DNA of 64,000 nt from Panonychus citri (Eukaryota; Arthropoda; Arachnida; Trombidiformes; Tetranychidae). The stretch spans positions 21,449-85,448 of the forward strand of contig NW_026515442.1 in assembly GCF_014898815.1 (NCBI RefSeq), in the 5' to 3' direction. Positions within the stretch are counted from its first letter, which is position 1. Every line of letters begins with the position of its first letter. The notes under the pieces were generated by a model. It did no database searches, was not told where the DNA came from, and saw nothing but the letters and a program-made list of their open reading frames with translations. A program made the position numbers and the translations under genes. Below, one piece after another: positions 33,583 to 42,804 of the stretch.

Positions 33583-33948
33583 ATGGATGTTTTTTACAAA
33601 AAGTTATCAAGAAATCTTACATTTGTTCTGTGGAGAATACAACGTCAAGTGGAGCTACCGTCACTCAAAAGAAGAATACAAGTTATCATCAATGAATACG
33701 AGCGTAAGCGAAGAGTGTCTCTATCATGTGTTAATTCGGTTACATCGAGTGATGGTGAAGTCGGTGAACATTTTTGTTGTGATAATGTAGACTTACTGAG
33801 TGATCACTTGATTAAATTAAAAAATTTGATTGAATCGGAAAGTACTGTTACTTTGTATAATTATCTTGTTGATTATATGAGACTCGTTGAAGATAAAATA
33901 CTCATAATTAATGAATCTGAATTGATTGTAACATCTTCATCTCTGTAA
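33583..33948 (+). CDS. Polinton unknown small protein
   Basis: 121 residues, ATG at 33583, open frame. Basic N-terminus (VELPSLKRRIQVIINEYERK) and acidic, Leu-rich C-terminal helix. Not recognised. Positioned just upstream of PolB on the opposite strand with about 170 bases between the two start codons, so the genes are divergent. Confidence 0.45.
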   Translation: MDVFYKKLSRNLTFVLWRIQRQVELPSLKRRIQVIINEYERKRRVSLSCVNSVTSSDGEVGEHFCCDNVDLLSDHLIKLKNLIESESTVTLYNYLVDYMRLVEDKILIINESELIVTSSSL

Positions 33949-33985
33949 TAAATTTATTTCTCCAAATCTTATCTCAATTTTACAT

Positions 33986-34411
33986 TTAATTCAAAATAAT
34001 TGAACGGCTACCAGGTATCTGATGAGCGATACAATACATCACATTTCGGATTTGTACTAGTAAAATATCAATTTCATTTAAACTACACACATATTGATAA
34101 GCTGGATGAAACACTGATGGCATTTGCCTATCAAGGATACTCCTGATCTGATCATTAGTCGTGTAACCTCCAATTGTGTATGATAAAACTTCAGTAAATC
34201 CATAATCCAAAATTGTTTGTACCAAATCTTTCTTCTTTTCATAGCTTTTATATTGGTCCAGTCTAGAATAATGGCTCTTTCAATAATCTAAGATTGAGAA
34301 ATCGTGAAAAATTAATTGTCAATCGTAATAATTATAATAATAACGTCTTAATTGTAATCTCAAGTCATGAAATTCACTTACACTAGGTATATTGTTTATA
34401 ACATGATCCAT
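33986..34411 (-). CDS. Polinton unknown small protein, two exons
   Basis: Exon 1 34382-34411 (ATG GAT CAT..., ten codons) with donor GTAAGT; exon 2 33986-34276 after an AAAG acceptor, in phase. About 106 residues, with an N-terminal charged helix (SYEKKKDLVQTILDYGF) and the segment DRQMPSVFHPAYQYVCSLNE. Not recognised. The splice model is inferred from signals only; an unspliced start inside exon 2 is possible. Confidence 0.4.
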
Positions 34412-34584
34412 ATTGAAAATTTAATAATGTGATTAGAGAAAAATTTGACAAAATTTACTTTGCTCTGACGTATATTTTTAGCTAAATTGCTTTTGTGGAA
34501 AAATGGATGAAAAAGAATTAATATGCATTTACAATTTACTCCATCCTTTGTAACAAACCAACCATTTTTTCCGAAATTTTGTGG

Positions 34585-34715
34585 GAAAAAATTTTTTTCT
34601 CCCCACCAACAACCACACCCAATATGAAATTTATTCCACTGATTACTCTGATCAATACTGATGGAAAATGATGACTCTCAATTCCGGAGAAGACCGGAGA
34701 CCAATTTTAGAAATG
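34585..34715. repeat. About 130-bp dispersed repeat, copy in the Polinton
   Basis: Contains CCGGAGAAGACCGGAGACCA and a CACCAACAACCACACCCAATATG stretch that also appear, diverged, at 57575-57705 and 57722-57865. Confidence 0.6.
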
Positions 34716-34800
34716 CAATTTAACTAAGTTCGGTAGACGTTTGGTAGGTAAGTATCCTACTGGTTTGTCATTACGTTAAAACCCTGGCGGGGGGGGGGTT

Positions 34801-34930
34801 TCTCGCGAGTTAATCGAGCTCACTGGTCTTAGAGGTATCGCGAGAATGTTGATTTCTCCTACCTCGCGAGATAAATGATATCCATGTCCACTAAGATCAC
34901 GCGAGTTAATGGGTTTCTCGGATTTCGCGA
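34801..34930. promoter_or_regulatory. CGCG-palindrome array 2
   Basis: TCGCGA cores at 34802, 34838, 34864 and 34925, plus ACGCGA at 34899, preceded by a run of ten G. The text between the palindromes is related to array 1 in the same orientation (for example CGCGAGAATG followed by GATTTCTC in both). It lies about 390 bases upstream of the 34411 start and downstream of the 35545 pseudogene. Confidence 0.6.
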
Positions 34931-35110
34931 GATGAAAGAAAATATTTAGCAAGAAAAATTTGTTAAGTATAAAAAAAGTAGATGAAATATGGATGCAAAT
35001 TTTTTATTGTTTTAATTTCAAATACCTAAAGTATTAATTGTTATGAATGTAAAAATTTTTTCTCTTTAATTATCTTCTGTTTTATTCTTTTTTATTCATA
35101 AACTATTTAA

Positions 35111-35545
35111 TCACTTAGTACGGTTTTCATGCCACATTTGTACAACCGTTTTCAATGCACATTGATACTTAGCATCAGCAGGATGGAGTTGACATGGTTT
35201 CCCTCGTGGATTGGTAGCTAAATTAATCTTAATCCTTGGAATTCCCATACGACGGAGAACACCTTCAGCATCAGGAGAGACATAGGCCATGAGAAACTCA
35301 TCCTGCGTGGTACTTGATCCATAAAAGTTGAAAGAAGACTAGTCGCTTGATTGACACGAAAGACCATCCATTACATTCGAATGGTAATCCATGAACCATT
35401 GATGTTTTGGCTATCGACCACGAACTTTCCACAGATATGTCGCAAGTTTTTGACGATGATCGATAGCAAAATGAAACTTTGATAGATCACTAAGAAGAGC
35501 AAGTTCACGTGGAATAAATAAACCATTGTTGGAAACCTTGAACAT
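35111..35545 (-). pseudogene. Polinton unknown protein with two in-frame TAG codons
   Basis: From an ATG at 35545 to TGA at 35111-35113, 145 codons read in one frame with no indel, but with TAG after VRGR and again after SSD. The C-terminal part (MAYVSPDAEGVLRRMGIPR, then GKPCQLHPADAKYQCALKT) is plausible protein. Not recognised. It is either a young pseudogene or a read-through frame; decay is more likely given the rest of the element. Confidence 0.45.
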
Positions 35546-35663
35546 CAAAAAGCACAAATATTGGAATTCATTTTAAGGCGAATAAAATTTTGTAAACACA
35601 CAAGCAGAAAGTTCAATTAAAATCAAGTTTATTAAATCGATTCATAAAGTTAAATGAATACAA

Positions 35664-36382
35664 TCAATCACAAATCATTTTCAATACAATAATTAGAGAG
35701 CGAAACGTTATCTTATTCTCTTTCGCAAAATCTGCAAGATTTCCTGCAAATCCAGAGGAAATTACCTCCACAAATGAAGGTAAATCTGTTGACAAACCGT
35801 CAATCTTTCCAAAGGAAGCTGAGTAAAAATTGAAAAGTTCATCCGCTTTCCCTTTCATGGTGTTCTTTTGTTCATCCGTTAGCTTCCCGGGTTCAAGCAA
35901 CTCTTCTTCCTCCCATTGCATCATAGGACTTTTGTTCTGACCATCAATAAATTTAGAGAATAAACACGCTTGTTGTAATAAAGAAGCTGGATATTTTCCA
36001 AGTGGATCTTTAACGAATTCATTAAGTAAGACTATACCAGGAATCAGATTATCCAGAATATTAAAGTATTTAGCTTCAATCTTCAGCTTTGCATACCTCT
36101 TCTCACATTGAAGATCACCAGAGTCAAGCTTAACGATAGAAAGCTCATCAATTCCAATTCATCTGCAGTTCCTTGATCATCATAGAAATGTATCTCCCAA
36201 GATGAATAAGTTCCCATCGCTTGAGGTTCAGTCCATTGAGTCGGATGATTGTTGTAGTAAAACCGAATGTCCGAACGTGTACAAGTAACATCTCCGAATT
36301 CATCTACTCCATAAGAAACGGTGATTTTCAAATCAGGGTTGATAACAATTGGCTTTAATGAGCTCCAGGTCAAAACAGGCAT
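35664..36382 (-). pseudogene. Polinton unknown protein, one frameshift
   Basis: ATG at 36382. The N-terminal part is beta-rich (ITVSYGVDEFGDVTCTRSD) and ends in an acidic GTADELEL where the frame changes near 36150. The second part continues through LKIEAKYFNILDNLIPG and MQWEEEELLEPGKLTDEQ to 35664. About 240 residues in all. The fold is unknown; I do not recognise it. An acidic single-stranded-DNA-binding or replication accessory protein is only a guess. Confidence 0.45.
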
Positions 36383-36499
36383 ATTGATTTTTAAGTTGAA
36401 AACTAAGTATGATATTGATGGACGTTGATGAAGAGAAAACTTTAAACTGAATTGATTTCTTGATTTACTGGTCTTTTATAGCAAAAGAGATACAAGAGA

Positions 36500-36650
36500 A
36501 AAACTTTTCAAAATCTGTCGTAAGTGTCTTCTAGTTTTACCTCCGGTTGTAAGAGTTTTTTAAGTATATAACACATACTTTACCATCCCTCCAATAGATA
36601 CCATTGAAAGTTCGGGTTCATATACATTATCATTGCTTTAACAAAAATTT
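36500..36650 (-). pseudogene. Possible relic of the second TBP lobe
   Basis: On the minus strand, just after the stop of the TBP-like frame, YEPEL (the conserved TBP YEPELFPGLIYR region) is readable at about 36611-36625. It is followed in another frame by a GIYWRDGKVCVIYL-like stretch. The frames are broken, so this is a suggestion only. Confidence 0.35.
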
Positions 36651-36654
36651 ACAT

Positions 36655-36945
36655 CTATTCATGGTAAAATTTTCCTGAAGCAACGTAGTTACAAACTCTT
36701 ACAAATTTAATTTTATCCAGAGGGAAGTGCTTTTGAACAAATGCACCTGCTGAAGTTATAGTTTTAAATCCTGTTGCATTAATTTTTCCTGATTCAAATA
36801 CGAGTAAGCATTTACCTTTATCTCTGATCACATCGGCATTGAATCTCTTCTTTGTTTTTCCTGAAGCACCTTTTATAATAATACTTCGACACAAGTCCCA
36901 ACACGAGACAATATTAGTAATTTTTGGTAGACTGTAATCTTTCAT
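36655..36945 (-). CDS. TBP-like protein (one TATA-binding-protein lobe)
   Basis: 96 residues. ITNIVSCWDL matches the TBP core start (NIVSTVNL), KKRFNADVIRD matches KRFAAVIMR, and LLVFESGKINATGFKT matches the LIFSSGKMVCTGAK signature strand/turn. The last part, KFVRVCNYVASGKF, matches the opening of the second TBP repeat (FKIQNMVGSCDVKF). A normal TBP core has two such repeats, about 180 residues. Here the frame stops early in the second, and a YEPEL-like piece follows in other frames near 36611-36625, so the second lobe seems decayed. TBP nucleates transcription on TATA DNA; a viral version could direct the element's own promoters (inference). A gene on the other strand starts 101 bases away. 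Confidence 0.62.
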   Translation of the reverse strand: MKDYSLPKITNIVSCWDLCRSIIIKGASGKTKKRFNADVIRDKGKCLLVFESGKINATGFKTITSAGAFVQKHFPLDKIKFVRVCNYVASGKFYHE

Positions 36946-37045
36946 CTTCGAGTATCATTTTTCAACTGATCTTTAACGTAAAAAGGTGATCAACTAAATA
37001 GTACAAACAACTTCTTTTTAAATTCTCATTTATTAAGTGTTCATC

Positions 37046-37393
37046 ATGATTGACAATATGGACGGTTTATTTGGTTTTGACGTTGACACCAAACAAGCCT
37101 GTTACTATGATTATAAAAATTTTCATTTCAAAAACATCTCTAGTGATGATGACCTAAGACTGTTTATCCACAGCTTTAATATCTCTGGTTTAGCTCCCTG
37201 TGTTGGTAATGATGCTTCCCGATTGTTTAAACCCTTAGAACTTGATCGTGCCAACGTTTGTGATTTCGGTATGAAAATTGCTTTGACACTTGCAGGTGAA
37301 ATGGGAAAAGTCGGCGATTTTTTACGAAATATTAAGCCGCGAAATTGTACCTGTGGACTTATTGTGTACAAGAAGAAAAAAGTTATCAGCTAA
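37046..37393 (+). CDS. Polinton unknown small protein
   Basis: 115 residues from the ATG at 37046. Starts MIDNMDGLFGFDVDTKQACY and ends in a basic CTCGLIVYKKKKVIS tail, with FGMKIALTLAGEMGKVGDFL in between. Not recognised. Divergent from the TBP-like gene, with a shared AT-rich gap of 100 bases that may hold both promoters. Confidence 0.45.
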   Translation: MIDNMDGLFGFDVDTKQACYYDYKNFHFKNISSDDDLRLFIHSFNISGLAPCVGNDASRLFKPLELDRANVCDFGMKIALTLAGEMGKVGDFLRNIKPRNCTCGLIVYKKKKVIS

Positions 37394-37528
37394 GAGAATT
37401 GGTAATACTGAGTAAATTTGTCTTCACATTTTTTTGTGTACCAACAATAACCATAAATAAATCAATTGAAACTTTTTTTTTATTAAAGGGATCGTAATTT
37501 TATTTTATCTCAATTTTAATTTAGGTAG

Positions 37529-38107
37529 TTATTCTTCCCCTTCAAGATAATAATCCTTTTTAACCTTTTCAATATGCTTCTCAGCTTCTATAGCTAAATC
37601 GGCAGAATAGGCTCTTCGTCGGATCAGTCTACCACTTTGCCTCTCTGTAACATAAAACCAGGGAAATCTACCTGGTTTTCCGCTTCTTTTGCGAACATAA
37701 CCTTCGAGGTTTTCTTCTGATCTTCGCACATGACACGAAATTTCGAAGCGCGAAGTGTCATTATAAGATCGCTTTGGAAACACATGCTGTTCCAGGCTAC
37801 AAAAATTTTTTAAATTCTTTTTACAATACAAGCAAACAAAATAAAATGGATTAGCTTCGATATCTATTCTAAGCGCTTCATGATCACGCCGCAATTTGTC
37901 GTTCAATCGCCTAACCAGTTCAAGTGGTCGCTTAAGATGCTGAGGTGGATCGTCTTCGAGGTAGACATCTTCCTCGCTGCCACCACCGAAACCCCAGCTC
38001 CACAAATATTCCCGAATACCTGTTTCTGGGTCTGTTGCCCATGCCTTCAGCTCCATTGCATGCATGCCCTCCACATATCGAGCTTGTCCTGGTGCTCGTT
38101 GAGCCAT
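37529..38107 (-). CDS. Polinton zinc-finger-like unknown protein
   Basis: 192 residues, ATG at 38107, open frame. The acidic N-terminal half contains GGGSEEDVYLEDDPPQH. A C-x2-C...H finger, FVCLYCKKNLKNFCSLEQH, lies near residue 90, like the finger style in the PolB N-terminus of this element. The C-terminus is basic (RQSGRLIRRRAYS). It could bind DNA. The 50-bp tandem array lies directly upstream of its start. Confidence 0.5.
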   Translation of the reverse strand: MAQRAPGQARYVEGMHAMELKAWATDPETGIREYLWSWGFGGGSEEDVYLEDDPPQHLKRPLELVRRLNDKLRRDHEALRIDIEANPFYFVCLYCKKNLKNFCSLEQHVFPKRSYNDTSRFEISCHVRRSEENLEGYVRKRSGKPGRFPWFYVTERQSGRLIRRRAYSADLAIEAEKHIEKVKKDYYLEGEE

Positions 38108-38132
38108 GAATGATTGTTATAAATTTAATTAC

Positions 38133-38512
38133 GAACGAAGCAGATAACCCAAAGAACTTCAACTAGTCTATTCAAAGACAAGGAACGAAGCAGATAACCC
38201 AAGGAACTTCAACTAGTCTATCTAAAGACAAAGAACGGAGCAGATAACCCAAGGAACTTCAACAAGTCTATCCAAAGACAAAGAACGAAGCAGATAACCC
38301 AAAGAACTTCAAATAGTCTATCCAAAGACAAAGAACGAAGCAGATAACCCAAGGAACTTCAACTAGTCTATCCAAAGACAAAGAACGAAGCAGATAACCC
38401 AAAGAACTTCAAATAGTCTATCCAAAGACAAAGAACGAAGCAGATAACCCAAAGAACTTCAACTAGTCTATCCAAAGACAAAGAACGAAGCAGATAATCC
38501 AAAGATCCTTAA
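38133..38512. repeat. 50-bp tandem repeat, about 7.6 copies
   Basis: Unit starts GAACGAAGCAGATAACCCAA at 38133, 38183, 38233, 38283, 38333, 38383, 38433 and 38483 (the last partial and diverged). Exact 50-base period. It lies 25 bases upstream of the minus-strand ORF start at 38107 and 430 bases from the Polinton right end. Confidence 0.95.
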
Positions 38513-38911
38513 CAAGATGATTAAATCGTTTGAAGATGTAGTAATATTAAAACTGTTCAATAGTTACTTGTAGTATGTAAGTTTAATGTTCAACTGATGA
38601 TTTCAATCATGATTCTCTTTCTTTTTATACGATCTTTTTCGTTTAAGCTGAATAAGCATATCTTCTGTATATCATCCATGATGAACATACATTGAAGTTT
38701 TTAATTTTCTATTTGTTTTTTATCTTTGCCAAACGTGGTAGATTTAAAGGCTTTTCTTTCATTAAATGAAAACAATAAATTGGTTAATTAAATAATCTAC
38801 CTTTTTACCCTCTCCACCTGGATCATTACAATTAGATCAAAAGGAAAAGGAAATGATAAAAATAAGCATTTAATAAACTGCACAAGGTGTACAAATATAT
38901 GCATTTAAGGG

Positions 38912-38946
38912 GTACCTGCATTTAAGGGGTACACTCTTATACTACT
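38912..38946 (-). repeat. Polinton right terminal inverted repeat
   Basis: Reverse complement of 22531-22565. GCATTTAAGGGGTAC occurs twice in a row here (38901 and 38919), a subterminal repeat of the terminal motif. Confidence 0.88.
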
Positions 38947-38952
38947 GAGGTT
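38947..38952. repeat. Polinton target-site duplication, right
   Basis: GAGGTT, identical to 22525-22530. Confidence 0.9.
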
Positions 38953-40185
38953 AATAGCATTTTTAATTATTATGGAATAATTACTACTAATCATTTTATA
39001 AAGAGTGATTTTAGTTCCATTTCAGTTTATATTCAGAATCGAAAAACCGAAAACGGTTCAGAATCAAATCTATACGATTTTGTTTTTATTCGTGACAAGT
39101 CAGCTCTTCTCATGTACAAAGATACCGAACCTGAAGTAAAATGCAATCAATACGAGCCATTATTGAAGAATCTCTTTGATTCACTGAAAGAAGGTGGATT
39201 TTGTCAAATTATGACGAGAACTAAATTAAGACCAGTCGAACAAGAATGGCAACAATTGATTGGAAATAATCAACAGATCAACTTTGATTTATCAACAATA
39301 AAAAGTATAGCAACCGATGCTGGACTCACGTGGATTTGTCACAAGGAGATGATCGGTGAAGGATATTGTTCAGTTCTACTGAGACGTCCATTCGCACCTA
39401 ATCCAGATCAACAGGTAACATTTATCAGAGTCAAACTTGATAGCAATTATGATTGGATTGATAAGATAAAAGAATTGTCTAAAGATAAGAATCATAAAAT
39501 CTGGTTAACTGGAGGTGGTTATGATAATGGGATAGTTGGACTCACTATGTCTCTGGTTAAAGATCCTCAATACAATTTGAGATGTTATTATGATCCAAGA
39601 AAAAGAGATGATGAAGAGATAATTGTCCCTGATGAAGTGATGCAAAGAGATTTGTTAGTAAATGAAGTTGATGATAACGGAGAAATTGGATTGTATAAAA
39701 GTGAACTTGCCAATCTTGATGATTTACAAATAGGAACAACGTCATGTTATGCTGATATTAAAAACAAAGGTGATCTTTCAAGTTTACGTTGGTTCCAATC
39801 ACATCATAGTAATTGGACTTATATTCCTAAAGACAAGCTCATTGAAGATCGTGAAAAGATAACTATCTATTATGGGTCTTTGAATTTCAGGGATGTTCTA
39901 ATTGTCACAGGAAGAATTACTACAAAATTTGACAACCGCGAGCTACAAGCTGGCCCGCTAATTGGAACCGAGTTTTCTGGGGTAGATTCATTAGGTAATC
40001 GAATCATGGGGATGTGTGAAGCTGGAGGAATTGGAACATCTCTTTGCACTAAAACTTATTTAACAAAGATTCCAGTTCCTGAACACTGGACATTAGCCGA
40101 AGCTGCTACAGTTCCTGTTGTCTATCTAACAGCTTATTATGGTTTAATTTCGGGAAATTTACAATCTGTGAGTGTGTTTTAATTC
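38953..40185 (+). pseudogene. FAS central region and enoyl reductase N-half
   Basis: Continues the synthase after the Polinton. The reading frame is open from the junction to TAA at 40183-40185. Enoyl reductase motifs YGSLNFRDVLIVTGRI and IGTEFSGVDSLGNRIMGM are clear (near 39870-40010), followed by WTLAEAATVPVVYLTAYYG. The nucleotide-binding HAGSGGVGQAA motif follows in another frame (40188-40220), so a one-base loss occurred near 40170. Confidence 0.8.
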
Positions 40186-41480
40186 ATGCAGGTTCAGGAG
40201 GAGTTGGTCAAGCAGCTATTTCGATCTGTCTATCAAGAGGTTGTCAAGTATTTACTACAGTTGGAACACAAGAGAAAAAGGACTTCATTAAGAAACGTTT
40301 CCCTTCAATCGATGATGATCATATTGGTGACTCTCGATCAACATCATTTGAAGATATGATTATGAAGATGACCGATGGTAGAGGTGTTGATTTAGTTTTA
40401 AACTCACTTTCTGATGATAACTAAAAGCTTCAATCAGATGCTTATCAGATTTCGGTCGTTCATCGAAATTGGCAAATATGATATGATCCAAAATAATCAA
40501 ATTGGTAAGTTGTAAATATTTTCGCATTTAATTTGGCCAATGAAGTACAAATTATTAATACAATACCAAATAGATTCACAATTCATAGATTTCAACAAAA
40601 CTTTTCATGCTTGTTGCTTGATGTTTCTACAAGATGATGTGTTCGTCAAGATGATTCCTGATCGGATAAAAGTTTGGAATGGTCTCATTGAGATGTTGAA
40701 AGAAGGAATCGAATCAGGTGAGGTTGTGCCTCTTCCAACAACGATATTCCAAATGAATCAGCTTGAAGAGTCGTTTCGGTTTATGGCAACAGGGAAACAT
40801 ATTGGTAAAGTTTTGATTCAAATGAGAGATGAAAATGAAGATCCAAATAAAGTTAAACTTTATCGTTCAATTGGTCAAACATTTTTCAATCTTGAAAAAA
40901 GTTACATAATAACTGGTGGACTTGGAGGATTAGGACTCGAAATTGCCTATTGGATGGTATCAAGAGGAGCGACTAATCTAACTCTTACTTCACGTTCTGG
41001 AATCAAGACAAAATACCAAGAGTATATTTTAGAAAGAATGAGAAACAATGGTTACTCTCGAGTGAATATTATCATCTCAAATGAAGATTGTTATACATAT
41101 GAATCAACTGAGAGGCTAATTAATCAAGCACAAGAATTAGGCCAAATCGGTGGAGTATTTCATCTTTCAGTTGTTCTAAAAGACGGACTTTTTGAGAAGC
41201 AAACAGCTGAAACATTTGATGAAGCTGCCAAACCAAAAGCGATCGCTTGTCGTTATTTAGATCAACTAACTCGATCTCTACCCTACGATATTGATTACTT
41301 GTATGCTTTTCTTCAATAGCAGTTGAGTCGAAGTATTGCCCAGACAAATTATTGTTTCGGTAATACAGCGATGGAAAATATTTGTAAGAGAAGAAGATTA
41401 GATGGATTACATGGTTTGGCTATTCGATGGGGAGCAGTTAGATGTTGGTATAATTACAGAGATGAATTCACCATCCAATG
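40186..41480 (+). pseudogene. FAS enoyl reductase C-half and ketoreductase, fragmented
   Basis: Frame HAGSGGVGQAA to LVLNSLSDDN stops at 40422-40424. IEIGKYDMIQNNQI is in another frame before the donor GTAAGT at 40505. After the intron, EESFRFMATGKHIGKVLIQM ends the reductase domain and YIITGGLGGLGLEIAYW (near 40907) starts the ketoreductase NADPH site. GVFHLSVVLKDGLFEKQT is the usual KR segment. The frame breaks near 41315, just where the catalytic tyrosine region (QTNYCFGNTAME) follows in another frame, and again near 41445. Confidence 0.7.
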
Positions 41481-41543
41481 AGATGTTGAGATCCCTTGCT
41501 CCGATGCGTTTGAATTTAGTATTGACTCACTTGACAAAACTTT

Positions 41544-42804
41544 ATGTTCCTTTGTAATAATCATCTTATCATAGTTTCCTTGCCTGATAACAAAAGTGCA
41601 TCATCAATAGGGAATAATTACTCATTGAAACAGAAAATTTTCCATATCCTTAGTGTTAAAGATGCAACTAAAGTTGACCCACAATCAACTTTATCTGAAC
41701 TTGGTCTTGATTCATTGATGGCAGTTGAAATCAAACAAGCTCTGGACACTGATTACGATTATTCAATGACAACCAATGAAATTCGAGAATTGAAAGTTGG
41801 TGAATTAGATGAACTTGAAAAGAAATTAAAAAAATCAGAGAAGAAAAAAATCAAATCTGCTCATTCATTAACTGGATACAGAAATATTTTCCATATTTAT
41901 ACGCAATTGTTTGTCCCATTGAATCAAAGTGAATTTGGATCATCACTTTTATTTCCTACTCAATCAGGTCAATTCTGTGCCGTTATTCCAATATTTGAAT
42001 CATTCTCAAAACCAGTGATCGGCATCAGTTGACCAAAGACTGTCAGAATCTCGAATCAATGGATGAAGTTGTTAACTTTTATGTAGATTCACTTACAACC
42101 AAATATCCAAATGAGAAAACATTTAATCTCATTGGTTACTCACTTGGTGGAGTGATTGCCTTAAAAGTGGCCATTGGCTTACAAAAGAAATTGAGTCAAA
42201 ATTCGGTTAGAAATCTCATCATGATGGATTCAGCGCCCGAGATAGTTTACAACAAAATGAGAAACGCTTCTAAAGAATATGAAGGAAAAGATGAAAGCAC
42301 CACATTTACATATTTGACTTTAGATTATCTTTCATATTATATGAAAAGTGATGAAAAAACGAAGTGAGAACAAAACTATTTGAGCTCAAAACGAAATCCG
42401 CAAAATTAGAATATGCAACTTCAACTATCAATAGGATAGGATCGTTTGAATATGATGTTAACCAGATAAGTGATGCTATCGATCTTTTTGCAGATAAAAA
42501 ACGAAAAGCTACCGATATAAACGTGGACGGAAAATTCCACGGTGAAATTTTTTTAATGCGAGCAACAGATTCGGATGAAAACAATTCCGATTTCCATCAT
42601 TTGGATGATTATGGATTATCCAAAGTAAGTTGGATTAAATTTATTTTTTATCAATTGATTATAAAATTTATAAGCAACAAATAGAAATTTAAAATCTACT
42701 TGTCTTTTTTATAGTATACAAATGGAGCTGTCGAGGTAGTAAGAGTTCCTGGAAATCACGATAACTTCATTATAAATGATTTGGGAAAATTATTGACACC
42801 TTGA
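41544..42804 (+). pseudogene. FAS acyl carrier protein and thioesterase, fragmented
   Basis: The ACP phosphopantetheine site LGLDSLMAVEIKQ lies near 41700. The thioesterase nucleophile elbow GYSLGG is near 42137. Frame changes occur near 42028 and after 42367. The last exon (42715-42804) encodes VVRVPGNHDNFI, with the thioesterase histidine, and ends at TGA 42802-42804 after an 89-base intron (42625-42714 with GTAAGT and TATAG). Confidence 0.72.

Larger units (their letters stand above)
22531..38946 (+). mobile_element. Polinton/Maverick virus-like element, 16,416 bp
   Basis: Begins AGTAGTATAAG and ends CTTATACTACT, the AG...CT ends of the family, with six-base duplicates GAGGTT on both sides. 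It carries packaging ATPase, retroviral-type integrase, jelly-roll capsid protein, penton-like protein, adenain-like protease and protein-primed PolB, the full canonical set, plus several extra genes. Plus-strand morphogenesis genes fill 22719-29621, PolB lies on the minus strand, and mixed small genes occupy the right third. PolB and several other genes are broken, so this copy is not autonomous. Confidence 0.96.
16716..42804 (+). pseudogene. Type I fatty acid synthase, decayed and split by two transposons
   Basis: Animal-type FAS order: KS (exon 1 16716-16816 plus 18512-18552, exon 2 18821-18973, exon 3 from 19038), acyltransferase, dehydratase, a central region, enoyl reductase (from about 39850), ketoreductase (about 40540-41480), acyl carrier protein (about 41700) and thioesterase (about 42030-42804, last intron 42625-42714). 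Removing the MULE and one 9-bp duplicate restores the exon 1 phase; removing the Polinton and one 6-bp duplicate keeps the frame across 22530/38953. Other breaks: frame change near 22126, about 40170, stop near 40424, frame change about 40460, about 41315, about 41445, around 41560 and near 42028, and after 42367. The first 1000 codons are open while the last third carries most lesions. FAS makes long-chain acyl groups from malonyl-CoA in the cytosol; this copy cannot. Confidence 0.85.

Noticed and set aside
38133..38512. CRISPR-like array
   Set aside because: Units are direct 50-bp tandem copies without unique spacers, in a eukaryotic element.
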